From NCBI GenBank assembly GCA_914767715.1, contig OU612065.1, forward strand, positions 29,266,001 through 29,326,000: DNA of 60,000 nucleotides, in the 5' to 3' direction. Source of the DNA: Membranipora membranacea (taxonomy: Eukaryota > Bryozoa > Gymnolaemata > Cheilostomatida > Membraniporidae). The notes under the pieces were generated by a model that worked only from the letters and a program-made list of their open reading frames with translations, was not told where the DNA came from and ran no database searches. A program made the position numbers and the translations under genes. Below are positions 24,201 through 56,653 of this stretch, in pieces (positions within the stretch are counted from its first letter, which is position 1; every line of letters starts with the position of its first letter).

Positions 24201-27200
24201 TTAGGTACTCGTACTAAATAGACTCTTACGATCAGAGATACGCATTTTGATAATGTTGTCTCGATGTCAGTGTGTCTCAAGTCAGTAAAGTTCTCTCAAC
24301 ACCCTTGTAGGTGTCACACTTAACTTCACTGAGACATGGGGTGATGCACATTACCTTGGCTTGACTGGTTTTGAGCTTGTTTCTAAAGATGGAGAGGCTA
24401 TTCCTGTCACCCTCAATATGCTGCATGCTCAACCCAGAGATCTTCATATACTCTCAGGCTATGAAACAGATGACAGAACCCTGGATAAGTATGTGACCCA
24501 AATTTACACAGTTTCCATATTAATCCCGAGTATCCCTGGACAATCATGTTGAAATTTGAATAGCTCTAGCATAAAATTTATGTATATCAGCACAAATCAG
24601 AGTATTTTATTATAATGCCTACATTAGTGACCATTGAGCCATTTGTATGAATACTATACTATTACAAACCTTTTACCATGTTTGAATCAGGGAATTAAGG
24701 ACCAAACTCCCTGTTTGAATCAAGGAGGAACAGAAGAGAGTAGTGATAACTACACATATTCTTCTGTCAAGCTTCCCCTCGCTACATTCTGAAAGTCTTC
24801 TTGGTCAAATTGAAATGTGGCCCTAAGGCAATTTGATCCTGTGCCCTCAGGATCCATCAGCAGCAAGCTAACTGGTTGCCCTAAATTCTTAGCGCGGAAC
24901 TGCTTGTTTGAATCTATACAGTTTGGTCTACATTATCACATTTGTTCTCTGTACAGAGTTATAGATGGTGAGAATATAACGATATCTGATGAGCACATGT
25001 GGCTGATACCATACACAGAAGGATCTAATCACACACTCACAATCACCTTCCCTCAGCAACAGCAGCTCGTCGGGCTCAGATTCTGGAATTACAACAAATC
25101 AGCAGAAGATACTTATCGTGGTGTAAGCTTTTATTTACAACATGAGTCAAATTCAAATTTGCTGATATTGTGTAATTATTTAATAGGCGGTCCAATTTTT
25201 CGTATTCCTTTGTTTATCTGTAACACATGTGCGCCTCGTGAGGAATCATTGGGGATAGAATAAAAGCAGCCTGGTATGGAATTCATCAGTTATCAAAAAG
25301 ATAGCAACATAGAACATTTATACTCAAATTAGAGTTCTCTGCAGACATATTGGAGAACCATACTCGTCGATGCTCAACACCCAGATTTAAATTATATCAT
25401 AGTACTTCTTTGAGTAATTTATTGGTACACAAGTGATAATAGCAGCATTCATTCCTAAAGAGAAGTTCTGCGCTCTTGCGAAACATTTTTTGATTGCTTG
25501 TGAGACAATTCAGAGCAAGTTATTAAGAGATATGGCTTGTTTGTATTTCAGGCTAAAACTGTACATGTGTTACTGGATGGCAGCCCTGTATCACCACCTC
25601 AGGGGTTCCTGATACGTAAGGGGCCTGGAAGCTGTCACTATGACTTTGCCCAGGAGTTACTTTTCTCTGATATTCTCAGACAAATTCACCTGGACAGCCA
25701 AATATCTGCTAAAATAAGGTATGAGTCATATGAGTTATAATACTTCAGTATATAGTTAGCCGTACGCAGCATACCTGACAAGTCTCCCTTTTTGGTAGGG
25801 AGCCTCCCAGTTTTTAGGGGTATTTTCCACCTCCTCCCTATCTCCCTTTTACCTCCCTTTTTTCAGCTTCCTTCACCCAGTAAACTTTTTAAGCTTCTAG
25901 TTGCAAAAAAAACTATGTTTTCCTACCCCCACAGCACATATACCTAAATATAATTGCCTATTAACATACTATCTCTCCTCGTTCGGATAAAGTGCAACAA
26001 TATTATTTGTAAAACCAGGTAAAATTACGCATTTCATAATATGAACGCTCTAGTTTTGGCTTAAAATAAATGACAACAAGGGCCAAATTACACCTTCACT
26101 GCGGGGCGCGCAGAGTGGTACTCCGGGTCTGGAGTTCGTCCGCGGAGACCTCCTGATTTCTCGGTCTACCAACTTGTCATGTATGGTACGCAGTTCTACT
26201 GCGCTCACGCGATGTTTGCCCAAATTCCTGTGTTGACTCAAGAAGTTAGTTGGTTTTGGCACATATTTGGGAGTTATCTGACCTATTGTTGAGGGTACAC
26301 GACTCCTAAACGATTGCAGGGATCGATTTGATATCTACTCACTCCCATTTGGTTAAGTGATTTTTTATTTTCACCTTTTTAGTGATGAGGCTGGATCCAC
26401 CGATGAAACTGATGATTATATTATCAGTGGGAAAATGCCAAAAGGCTGTATCCTTTTCAACGTTTACCTTAATTTCTTTGGCACGTTATGGAAAACATCC
26501 GCCCAGGATGATACTGTCTGCCAAATAAAATAGTGTATGTATAATAGAAGGAATGTGAATTGCCAGAGGAGACATCAACTACTACATTGTCAAAGTTTAA
26601 CATAAATACAAATTAAACACAATTCATTCTTCCCATTAACCCAATTATCAGCAATATCTATGTAAATGTATCTTCTGATAAATTTGGTGACAACGTGTTT
26701 ACCACCGCAACTATCATATAACTGAACCAGTCATTTACTGAGAATTTGTTTTGCTTCTTTTCCTGAACTTTTACTCACACAGTTGTTTATCAGTTTCACC
26801 TGCTGTCTACACACTCGGACTTGTACTACATTGGGCTGAATGCAATAGAGTTCTTTGATGCAGAGGGCAAGAAGATTCCACTAGATGAAAATAGTAAGCA
26901 TTCTTCTATATGGTTTTACTTACAATTATGGTTACCTACCTTGCTGGCTATGGTAATGTGCAAGATATCATACAGTACTGTTCAATGGTACATATTATGA
27001 TCATATGCGATGCGTACTTGATATATATCCCTGAATGAACGACTTCACTGGACATGATTTCATCAGTATGAGAGATTGACAAAAGCAACATTGTGATAGA
27101 CATGATTACAAGACCGTACAATAAACTGAGGATCATACTGTCAAGTCATGTGTTTTTTGTGGACTGTAACCTTCCCCTTATTAGTAGAGTTATCCCCTAT

Positions 27201-29826
27201 GTATATTTGTAAAGGTTCTCACTAATCTGTATGTGTAGAGTTATCCCCTAACTTTTATTTGTAGATTTGGCAGCGTATCCGGAGAGTGTCAATGTATTGG
27301 ACGGTATAAGTGGTGATGTGAGAACACCAGATAAACTAATAAATGGGGAGAACGATACAAACAATGGTGATCACATGTGGCTCGCTCCTATTCTACCTTC
27401 AATAGTAAGTGTAGTTATAGACTTAGTATTAATATTAAATCAAGATGCTGCTTTGGTTTATTGCTTGTTTTATTCTTTACATTATGTTAAAGAAAAGGTA
27501 CGTTCCTGTGGACCTGATTTTTCACCTCCGATTATTTCTAATGCATGTTTAACCTGCTGTATGAATCAGTACTCTGAAGTCCTACTAATCCAGTGCTGAT
27601 TGTGGTATTAGATGATGGCCATTAAGAATGTTTTCTTTATTACAGACAAACAGGTTGTTTGTAATATTTGACTACCCACAGACAGTGTCAATGATCAAGC
27701 TATGGAATTATAGTAAGACAGCATCTAGAGGTGTCAAAGATTTCGCAGTAAGTCACCTTTATTGGCTAAATGTAGCGCCCCATAAACTATTTTCCTTTCA
27801 TGGAACTAAAACGAGTATGAAGTTGAGTGATAATCATGCTGCCATTTGAGCATGAATCACACTTCAACTATGTGCTGGAATTGTTACCCTTGCCTTGCCC
27901 ACATCAAAACAGTTAAAATGAAAACATTCAGAATAAGACATAAAATGAATCTAGATACCAATTATGAAGAAAATTATCATTTTCAACATGTTCTGCTTCA
28001 TTGTAGTTTTTGTAACTTTCTGCACAAGTTTGTTCTTTATTGAGAAAAATTCGCACCATGTACAGAAAGGAATTGAATTGTTAAAAGGGGTCAGTGACAG
28101 TGTTCTGAGTGAAAATTAGGAAGAATTATTTGAAAATAAAAGTAGTTAAATTCAAACTATCTCATGTTTTTTAGTTGCTGGTTGATGATCTAGTAGTTTA
28201 TAATGGCGCGCTGGGACCTGTTCAGTTTGGTAAGGGTATTGTACCAGGATCGGTGGGACCTCAGAATTTCCATACAATACTCTTCACTAACAACCGTAAA
28301 ATCAAGAACAAAGTCAAACACACTGTTGTGAGGTAAGTAACTAGAGGCAACTTATCACACATCAATTCAATATGATCGTGGATTATACTTATTGAATCTT
28401 AGTGCAAATACTTACCTTGAAGATTTTTTGTAATCTTAGGACAAAACGCTAGTTGAAAAGTTAAGAGAAAAGAGCTCATGGTTTCTATGTTTGAAACGGA
28501 TAAAAGTGAATGTCTTGATTCTGACCAAGGAGTTAAAGACTTTAACTCCTTGTTCTGACCAACTACAATGTTGGCCATCAGCATCCTTAAAATTGTTTCC
28601 ACGTTGAGCCAGAGTTTGCAACATCCAAGTAGTACATTGTAATAACACAGTCACCAAACCAACATCGAGAACGGTGCGTGGGTCAAAATGTTTATCTTCA
28701 AATACTGGCACAACTAAATGAATACTGGATGGATGGATTTATTACTATCATAGACAAAAATTTGTCACGAAATACGTTGTTAATACTGACAAGAAAGAAA
28801 AACATTGAAAAATCAGATCTCTGTTGTATAAAAAGTTTTTCAGTATAGTATATTATTAAGTGTATGTATGAGATGTCTTAAAAAGCTGTCTCTACCCCAT
28901 GTACCCCGATATTTAACGGTGCGGTAGCGACCTGAGGGGCATTTAGTTAGAAAGTCATTGATAAAGTGCTCTTCATCGTGTATGTACCGTAGTCCAAGTG
29001 TCTTGATCTGGTTGGCCACCAGAGCATCTATATCGGGGTGCTCAATCCCTAACTTGGAGGCATCTTTAAATATTTTGCGTAAGGACTTCTTGTCGCTTGC
29101 ATGGATGCTTGTAAAAAGTATGGGGAGACAGTAAGTGATGAGGGATACAATAAAACTCTTGAATAACATATGAGAAAGGGGCTTTGAGCTATAGTATACA
29201 AAATACTGGCCAATATTCATATTGTTGCCCATTATTTTTATCAGTGAGATATATTTTTATACAACATGAGATTCTCTTAGCTCTCTCATTTTTTAAACAC
29301 TTTCAACCTTATTAGAAGATCAGTAATGGATTTGTTCATCATTGTCTAAATCCTTGATCAATAATACAGCTGTTAAAAGTAATGTGTCTCTCATTGAAAT
29401 TTTAGCAATAGGGCTGAGGAGTTGGATATACAGCTAACTAATGACAATCACATAGTGTCAAAACCTCTCACTAAACTACAGATATCAGCTGATCAAGGTG
29501 GGCTATTACTCCATCTACTACAAAACTCCTGTCATTTCTATCTTAGTACCATATGAGGCATCAGGGAGGGCGGGCGGGCGGGATACCCTCCCACTCTCCC
29601 TGGAGACATAAAGTGGAGCTATGATCTCACTCTCTGTTCATGGGCTGAATCACTTTATTTCTAGAGTTGGTTGCGTTTGAACTCTTATAGATGTAGTGTG
29701 CAGTGTCATGCATTATGCTTTTACTATTTACTATTACAATTATGCATTTACTATTACAATCTTTGTATTGTAGCTCTACGACCAAAAACTAGTCTACAGA
29801 AGCGACCACTGGGAAGAAGGCGCTAG
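9217..29826 (+). CDS. KATNIP: Katanin-interacting protein (KATNIP/KIAA0556)
   Basis: Microtubule- and cilium-base-associated partner of katanin. The 31 exons found are 9215-9285, 9674-9871, 10487-10546, 11148-11280, 13428-13591, 13951-14148, 14535-14732, 15075-15209, 15646-15820, 16123-16575, 17288-17357, 18044-18127, 18609-18887, 19188-19270, 19659-19880, 20369-20501, 21671-21812, 22149-22346, 22764-22901, 23245-23388, 23825-24002, 24311-24488, 24957-25122, 25552-25718, 26383-26447, 26783-26893, 27265-27404, 27646-27747, 28175-28332, 29406-29497, 29774-29826. They join in one frame of about 1,561 codons (human about 1,618). Four KATNIP-domain (DUF4457) repeats lie near residues 275-444, 885-1092, 1152-1322 and 1344-1514. 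Each has a GLNGIELF-like strand, an HMWLAP-like motif (weak in the first) and RFWNYNKS-like motifs. The C terminus ends in basic residues. The first listed exon follows an acceptor, so a few dozen N-terminal residues may be encoded upstream and were not found. Identification is strong from the C-terminal half; the linker exons rest mainly on splice signals and phase. Confidence 0.92.
9553..9645. repeat. Short minisatellite of 'gacacatgagt'-type units
   Basis: About eight imperfect 10-12-bp units (gacacatgagt, gacacatgggt, gacatatgggt) lie just upstream of the acceptor of the second recognised KATNIP exon (acceptor AG at 9672-9673). Confidence 0.75.
9872..10486 (+). other. KATNIP intron without recognisable features
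   Basis: AT-rich sequence between the second and third recognised KATNIP exons. It ends in a strong poly-T tract before CACCATGAAG. No repeat or open frame of note. Confidence 0.6.
11253..12272 (+). repeat. 28-bp minisatellite made of a KATNIP splice donor, 36 units
   Basis: The unit is the last ~20 bases of the KATNIP exon ending at 11280 (TACCTACCACACAAAGAT) plus the donor GTAAGTTA. Donor-position sequences run from 11281 to 12261, exactly 35 steps of 28 bp with no indel. Most units keep GTAAGT; a few are altered (GTTAGT at 11309, GTAATT, GTATGT). Variants ccacac, ccgcac, ctgcat and ccactc form larger repeats, for example a five-unit 140-bp block at about 11997 repeated at about 12137. The first unit is the real exon end. 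Confidence 0.97.
12273..13427 (+). other. Remainder of the KATNIP intron after the minisatellite
   Basis: Non-coding. Overlapping open frames at 12314-12828 lack splice support and resemble no family I know. A short G-rich patch lies at about 12497-12541. The intron ends with the TTTTTCAG acceptor at 13427. Confidence 0.5.
15821..15889 (+). promoter_or_regulatory. Possible alternative 5' splice site, 69-bp in-frame exon extension
   Basis: The KATNIP exon ending at 15820 has donor context AAATCATG|GTGAGT. The same context, AAATCATG|GTGAGC, recurs with its exon end at 15889. The 69 bp between are open (23 codons) and preserve the reading phase. Both donors are good matches to consensus. Confidence 0.55.
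16785..17280. repeat. About three diverged tandem units of ~155 bp in a KATNIP intron
   Basis: Units begin near 16830, 16986 and 17140. Each shows 'ataatg.ga..t.tgag', then a 'ttgagcaat.gttttt'-like stretch, then 'caataacca' or 'caatagcca' and a stretch resembling 'attagcagtcatt'. Old, indel-rich, ending just before the acceptor at 17287. Confidence 0.65.
17634..17857. mobile_element. MITE-like foldback element, copy A
   Basis: The ends are inverted: left TCTGGGGGGTATTTCAATTA, right (reverse complement) reads CTCAGGGGGGTCTTTCAATT. About 220 bp long with no coding potential, and internally it has partly complementary 'gcgatg'/'catcgc' words. A related element lies at 18993-19118. The target-site duplication is unclear. 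Confidence 0.55.
18993..19118. mobile_element. MITE-like foldback element, copy B
   Basis: The left end ACAGGGGGTATCTCAATC and right end (reverse complement ATCAGGGGGTCTTTAATTTA) match the termini of copy A at 17634-17857. Shorter and more degraded. It lies in the KATNIP intron 3' of the exon ending at 18887. Confidence 0.45.
19487..19612. repeat. Dispersed repeat shared with 4512-4600
   Basis: 'ggcaaccaaagtcatctca' followed by 'gaaatg.tt.gcactca.tgcca' occurs at both sites. Here the 'tttgcactc.gtgccaga' part is tandemly doubled. It has no open frame and sits in a KATNIP intron. Confidence 0.6.
21315..21350. repeat. Perfect 36-bp palindrome
   Basis: TATCACAGAGTAAGGATA is followed immediately by its exact reverse complement. 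It lies in the KATNIP intron between the exons ending at 20501 and starting at 21671. Likely a small foldback element or a duplication in inverted orientation. Confidence 0.8.
22038..22072. repeat. (AAT)n microsatellite with A run
   Basis: Simple repeat of about seven AAT units followed by AAAAAAAA in a KATNIP intron. A second trinucleotide tract occurs near 14212-14230. Confidence 0.85.
28840..29232 (-). mobile_element. Truncated non-LTR reverse transcriptase (3' part)
   Basis: A 130-residue open frame on the minus strand inside the KATNIP intron 28333-29405. Its sequence pattern (SFIVSLITYCLPILF, then DKKSLRKIFKDASKLG, then CPSGRYRTVK near the end) is typical of the C-terminal region after the reverse-transcriptase domain in CR1/L2-like LINEs. 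It is a different family from the element at the right end of the window. No endonuclease or catalytic RT motifs remain, so this is a dead 5'-truncated insertion, but the uninterrupted frame suggests it is not very old. Confidence 0.7.
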
Positions 29827-30083
29827 GATATTCTTAGTAGCATTGCTTCTTTGAAACTTCACTTCAACTATCCTCTGTCGAAATTGATGTAATCTACACT
29901 TAGGTTGATATTTTTGTCATATTCCGTCCAAATGGATCTGAACAAATCGTCAGACTTTTTCCTCGTCCAACAAATGAATCATCACCATTACCTTTTTGGT
30001 AATAATCTCAGACAATCCAAGCCAGCATGAAACGGCCACCAGATTTTGGCTCCGTCTTTTTTTCAAATTTTTCATTGACGCAC

Positions 30084-30089
30084 AATAAA
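30084..30089 (+). terminator. KATNIP polyadenylation signal
   Basis: AATAAA 258 bp after the KATNIP stop codon and upstream of the converging COX6B 3' end. Confidence 0.5.
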
Positions 30090-30131
30090 TTTTTTAAAGA
30101 AATAGTGCAAGTTTAATAGGTAAAGTACACT

Positions 30132-30137
30132 TTATTT
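30132..30137 (-). terminator. COX6B polyadenylation signal
   Basis: AATAAA on the minus strand (TTTATT on plus) about 190 bp past the COX6B stop. The two convergent genes therefore probably have adjacent or slightly overlapping 3' ends. Confidence 0.5.
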
Positions 30138-30324
30138 ATTCACTGATCTGTCCACACAACTCTTTTAGTTGAGAATACAACAAAGTTCTATCAGTTGAGA
30201 ATATAGTAAGAATATAATTATTTGAGTCAATAAACCTATTAGCTCAGTCGATGGTGCAACTTCAGCTATTATCTTTATTTTGGCTGGTGAGATAAACCGA
30301 AGTTTTCCATCAACCTAGAAATAT

Positions 30325-31102
30325 CTATGAGCTCTTGATTTTTCCGGCAAATTTGCCATCAGCTATTTGATCATTCCATTTCTCAATCTGCAACAGAAAG
30401 AATGACAATGGTCAATATAGGGCTGCTTTGTGAGTGGATAGCAGAAGAAATTGTTGATAGCCAACTACCTAACGATTCATCAACATGAAACTAGATCAAT
30501 ATCATAGGATACTGAAAAAGAAATCACCAGTACCTCCACATTTTATGCTGTTGGATTCGTTTTGCAGAGAAATCCAATAATGACATAGACAATCAACTTG
30601 GCAGAGTACTTCAATGCTAATATCATGTAGAACTAATTTGGGGAACTCCAATCAATTACATAAGCTGATAACTCCACAAACTGAATACGAAGAAGAAGAA
30701 GAACACTCACCCATTCATTTGGGCACAGTTGTGCGTACACCTGCTTAAAGTAGTTACATGGCTGGTGATCATCGCCAAATTTATCCTTGCATCTGTGATA
30801 GTCTAGAAAGTTTTGGTAGCAATTCCTGTAAAAAAACCGAAACTTTACCTTTGACTAGATCTATCTAAAGCGTCCCGTCACAGGGCGAAACTATTAAATC
30901 AAATCATCATTGGACCTGAGCTGAAAGCTTGTCAACCTAATGGTGCTCAATGTCACGTGTTTATTTCGACAGACAGGTATGATCATTTTTGGGAATCATT
31001 GGAGATTTGGCTCATCGCATGGATGTTGACTTACCTAGACTGATTCTGATTTGGGAATCTGGCGTCAAATGGTGGGGTGAAGTATGGCTTCTGGTCTGAC
31101 AT
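30325..31102 (-). CDS. COX6B: Cytochrome c oxidase subunit 6B
   Basis: Nuclear-encoded subunit of respiratory complex IV, acting on the intermembrane-space side of the mitochondrial inner membrane. Three coding exons on the minus strand: 31102-31035, 30825-30711 and 30387-30325, total 246 nt, 81 residues (human COX6B1 is about 86). Junction phases are 2 and 0 with GT-AG borders. The paired cysteines of the family are present: C25-x9-C35 and C46-x10-C57, within [12 protein letters not shown] and [12 protein letters not shown]. The C-terminal [14 protein letters not shown] motif is strongly diagnostic. An acceptor (CTTTTTCAG) just upstream of the ATG suggests a 5' UTR exon. The gene is head-to-head with SNRNP200 and may share its promoter. 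Confidence 0.95.
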
Positions 31103-31697
31103 GGTTCTTGTGTCTGTGACAAATCTGAAAAAGTTAACATGTGTAAGCAAGGAGTAACATTCTATTCCGCTTTGGTGTAAGGTTACCTGAAATGCTGCAA
31201 GTTGCAATGGGTGAAGTGATTACCTACATTGTGTGATTTCATTGTAATCTGGGCGATAAGAGCGATGTGCGCAGACCCCGCTTATAAGCGAGAGAGCGTG
31301 CAGAAACTTAATGCTCCAACATGTTTAGAGCAATCACTTTGTTTTATCTTAGGTCCATCGGTCAAGATATATGACAGGTCATTAATAGATGTTGTCAAGA
31401 TTCAGAGTTGGAATGGCAGGAACAGTGTCATGAGAGACTTAACTCTTTGGACTGAGGATCACAAAAAGCAAGTGAACAACAGTGAAATGTTGGCCTGATT
31501 CTGATACTCCTGATTCTATACAAGTTCAATACAAGTTCTATTACTATTGAGTCTTTTTTTATTTTGCATAGAACTGGTCTTGACATGTTCATGAACTGTG
31601 ACAAGTTACGTCACTGGCAAGAATCGCCATGGGGAAAAATGAACTTGGTAACAATAACTCACAAACATGGGGTTGACATGATAGCAAGAAGTAGGAG

Positions 31698-31836
31698 GCA
31701 AAGTCATACTGCAAATGTCTAGCTGTGGCATCAGCCATTGTTCAACAATCAATGCGTGTAGGTATATTAAATATACCTACACACATTGTTGAACAATGGC
31801 TGATGCCACAGCTAGACATATGCAGTATGACTATGC
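31698..31836. repeat. Long inverted repeat containing SNRNP200 exon-1 sequence
   Basis: Two ~66-bp arms meet at about 31766-31771 with almost no spacer (GGTATATT/AAATATACC). They differ mainly by a 4-bp CAAT indel and single bases. Each arm carries a copy of the SNRNP200 start exon: plus strand ATG at 31796, minus strand ATG at 31738. The perfect-looking arms indicate a recent inverted duplication that could extrude as a cruciform. Confidence 0.9.
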
Positions 31837-31840
31837 AGCG
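31796..31840 (+). pseudogene. Duplicate first exon of SNRNP200
   Basis: Encodes MADATARHMQYDYAA and ends at a GTAAGT donor in phase 0, the same as the main first exon at 32514-32558 (MADAAARQLQYEYKA). Both could splice to 33148. The downstream copy matches the family N terminus better. This one may be an alternative first exon or a relic. Confidence 0.6.
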
Positions 31841-31949
31841 GTAAGTTCAGCTTAAGGAGCTTATACTCATAATATTATTATTATTATACATACATAATAT
31901 AAATATTTGATAAATACTAATCACTGGTCTGGTGACTGATCTTATTCTT

Positions 31950-31950
<1 letters not shown>

Positions 31951-31986
<36 letters not shown>
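31951..31986. repeat. (GA)n microsatellite
   Basis: About sixteen GA units ending in a GTGAG sequence, between the duplicated and main first exons of SNRNP200. Confidence 0.95.
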
Positions 31987-31987
<1 letters not shown>

Positions 31988-32513
31988 GAGCAGGTAGGGC
32001 CTGCAAAGCAATTGCAAATCTCACATACCTGTAACCTATGTCAACTAATTATAAACACCAAAAGAGATTAGTTAGTGGAATTTTGAGGGACAGGGCTGAG
32101 CTTAGCTCTGGGGATAATAATGACTCAGTATGGATATAAAACTTACATGTTACTTGCTAGCACAACTTTTCTCAACCGGTGCTAAGCTATCTGGGATTCT
32201 GATTGGCTACACTCATTTAAAAAGAAAATACCTTATAGTCCGAGATTGAACATTCAATTTTATATTAAGACATTGCATAGTTTTGGAGAGTTACCTGTTA
32301 ATTTCATGTATGTTGGGAGAAACGAATAATTCGAGGTGTTGTTTTCTAACTTGCTTCAGAAGAAAGTGGCCTTGACATATTCATCAACATTTTGCGACAG
32401 GAATCGCCATTGAATAAGAAAAATCACGAACTTGAATGTTTATTTAGTAGTTTTATAAATCACAATCAAATGGTTGTCTAAATAGGAGAAGACTCTACAC
32501 TCATTACTATACA

Positions 32514-54172
<21,659 letters not shown>

Positions 54173-54314
54173 GATGAGATTTGCGTATTCTTGTTTAAGA
54201 ACTGAAGTTAGAGTTAGATTTTGAGGGTCGCAGAAACTGAAAGCTCGCAGGAAAGACTTATTGGTGTATATAGTACAGAAAATTACTTTTGATGGGGTAA
54301 AATTTTAGGTTTTT

Positions 54315-54320
54315 TTTATT
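54315..54320 (-). terminator. Possible TMEM186 polyadenylation signal
   Basis: AATAAA on the minus strand about 105 bp after the TMEM186 stop, in the 252-bp gap between two convergent genes. The surrounding T-rich run makes this a weak call. Confidence 0.4.
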
Positions 54321-54424
54321 TTTGAAAACCTGTGTCAGGACAAGAAAGAAATGTATGATATTGTAAACAAAAAATGTATAAAGTAATTGATTTGGCTATA
54401 TGGCAAGTATTTGGTATTATATTG

Positions 54425-55045
54425 TCATAACTTACCAAAAATGAACTCAAAATCGTCAATATCTTTAATGCCTCCGTATTTGAGAGAGATGTGTAAATCT
54501 ACAAGGCTATCATAAGTTTTTAAGTCAGTATAAATCTCATTGATTGATCGAGAACCTTCTGACAATGGTATGATGGTATCTATTGGTACAATAATATTAC
54601 GTCTATTACCCCAAAATGTCAATCTTCCTACTCTAACATGCTTTCTATCCTGATGCAAGGAGATGATGCCTACTAGTTTTCTTGTGAGATTTCCCATATA
54701 ATACAGAGTCCCTAGTGCTGCCAATGCTGTAACATATACAAAGATACTGTAGGACTGAGTGATGGCTCCTGAGGCAACATAACTATTAAATGATGGTAAA
54801 GCCATTAGGGAAGCCGCTGTAGTGTAGATCTTTAATCGAGCCAGACCACGAACCGTAGCTATATGCGGAAATCTATACACTAGACTGTATTCGTCTGCCT
54901 GTTGCTCCGGTGTTTGGGATGTCTTTTCATTCTGACGATGATTAGAGGTCGATGAGGAATGAAGTTGAATTCCTGCCAATTTGTTGCACCTTTGTAGCCA
55001 AAACTTTTCTGCGATACGCATACCGCATCTGACAGGCAGCATCAT
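54425..55045 (-). CDS. TMEM186: Transmembrane protein 186 (mitochondrial complex I assembly)
   Basis: Inner-membrane protein of the mitochondrial complex I intermediate assembly (MCIA) complex, which helps build the ND3 module. Single coding exon of 206 residues (human 213). The N-terminal ~50 residues are basic, hydroxylated and poorly conserved, as expected for a mitochondrial targeting region. Then comes YRFPHIATVRGLARLKIYTT, a family-typical stretch, and two hydrophobic segments at about residues 72-92 and 98-118 separated by a short loop. The C-terminal third is soluble, with the VGRLTFWGNRRNIIVPI strand region. Two adjacent in-frame ATGs exist and the first is used. An acceptor-like TTTCAG four bases upstream suggests a 5' UTR exon. 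Convergent with SNRNP200. Confidence 0.9.
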   Translation of the reverse strand: MMLPVRCGMRIAEKFWLQRCNKLAGIQLHSSSTSNHRQNEKTSQTPEQQADEYSLVYRFPHIATVRGLARLKIYTTAASLMALPSFNSYVASGAITQSYSIFVYVTALAALGTLYYMGNLTRKLVGIISLHQDRKHVRVGRLTFWGNRRNIIVPIDTIIPLSEGSRSINEIYTDLKTYDSLVDLHISLKYGGIKDIDDFEFIFGKL

Positions 55046-55866
55046 TGCCTGAAATATGATATATAAGCATTTATTGAAATACTAGTTCTGGTCGGGGAAA
55101 CGAATGCGTTCGCTTGCTTTACGTTTATAGTGGATATTAGCCAGCATTTGATTGTCCAACCCGACTTACCAAAATAGGTGGGTGGAGGATAGACTTCACA
55201 CCAGAAATAACTCTCTGGTTCACATAAATATGAAAGACTGTTGATGATGTGGAGTGCATAAGAGACTCCCTGACGAGTAGTATGACATGATGATGTAATT
55301 TCAGTAATAATGGTCTTGGATTGTGTGAAGATGTGTACCATTGGGCTGCCAGTGAACATTGGTACTGTGGGTTTGCACAAATGTTTATCCAACCCAGTGC
55401 CAACACTGTGCTAGCCCAAGTCTGTAGTGTAGTAAGTGTGACTGTTGTGAGTAATAAATTAATTACTTACTCATCCAGTCTAGCCTGGGCAGGCTGTCCG
55501 GGCTACATACAGTCTTATCTGATTAATATCACAAGATCTTCCAACAACTGACCTCATTATGCAAATGACAGATAAGTTTTTATAGCATAGACTTGCTTAC
55601 CTAAGACCTCCCCTCTTTAATTATTATGAACCTTGAAAAATTTATAATAAATGAGCTGCTGTGCAAATGAATTTCTTTTGAATGTGGTGAATGTGTTCTG
55701 GGGGAAATTTAGCTTGATTAAAAAATCGATCACTTGTCCGCCCGCATCAATAACTAAAACTATGGTTATTACCTTCACCTAAAAGATTGTCACTTGTCAA
55801 GTTTGTTCATTTGTTTAACCTGTGATTCTTATGATTTTCATGGTTTGGGAGGTTTCATCAGGGCCC
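55046..55866. other. Intergenic, TMEM186 upstream region
   Basis: No exon is recognised. The short open frames on both strands at 55042-55551 overlap each other and lack family resemblance or splice support. The region probably holds the TMEM186 promoter and 5' UTR exon. No TATA box was found. Confidence 0.5.
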
Positions 55867-56653
55867 TATTATTATTATTATTTTAGCCCAAAGTAAATAT
55901 TTGCATGATTATTGCTTCTTCCGATTCTTCCGATAGGTTGATCGCCGTCGGAGTAGTTGTCTCCTTTCAAGGGCGATATGCTGTGTAGTGATAACAGAGT
56001 GAGACTTGATTATCTGGATGTAAATAACAGTATATCAGTCATCGGAGATGTAACAGTTAGGTATTTTGTATAGCTTCACAGCCACGACTCGCAAGGGATC
56101 AATTCAAGGAGGGTTTTGGCGTCACATTCACAATCGCAGGGTTTTCAGCAGTGGGTTGTTAACATATAAGGGGAGGATAAGGAGAAATTGACAGACAACT
56201 TTTGTTAGTAATCTGGGACAACACTGTAGGGGTTTCCAGTGGATTATCAGACACCAGGCCACACCACACTCGGGACCAGATCAGGGTAACAAGTCCTTGC
56301 CCATACACTAAAATCAACCACAACAGGCGCCGGGAGCCGAGCACGGGGAAGGGGGCTTAGTGCCTTCGAGAAAACGGCAACAAATGCACAATCGAAACAG
56401 CACTGAGTACTTGTTTCATGAGTTGGTAAATATTGTTGGAGTTGAGTAAGACGAGAGCAACAAATTATAAACGGAGTAGGATGGCTAATATACAATGAAA
56501 TAGGACAGTCCAGTATGTCGATGAGAGTAGTCAGTGGTGTGAGTCATAAGTCAGTAAACAATATCATGAGTCATCAGTAGTACAATAACGATCAATAGAT
56601 AAATGAGCAACAAGGGATATAGTAATGCGAACAACGAACAACATATACAGTTA

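Larger units (their letters stand above)
31103..32513. promoter_or_regulatory. Head-to-head promoter region between COX6B and SNRNP200
   Basis: Divergent start codons flank this interval. It contains a duplicated 5' region of SNRNP200: about 31569-31660 and 32359-32440 both carry 'caagaatcgccat' or 'caggaatcgccat' and 'gaacttg'. It also contains the palindrome with exon-1 copies and a (GA)n tract. No clear TATA box. Shared regulation of the two housekeeping genes is inferred from arrangement only. Confidence 0.5.

Noticed and set aside
26050-26262. GC-rich patch with a 70-codon minus-strand frame in a KATNIP intron
   Set aside because: Considered as a SINE head or exon. No B box, no splice sites and no recurrence in the window, so left unannotated.
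54425-55392. Additional exons of TMEM186 at 55042-55406
   Set aside because: These frames overlap one another in different phases and have no transmembrane or family motifs. The single exon already matches the whole family length.
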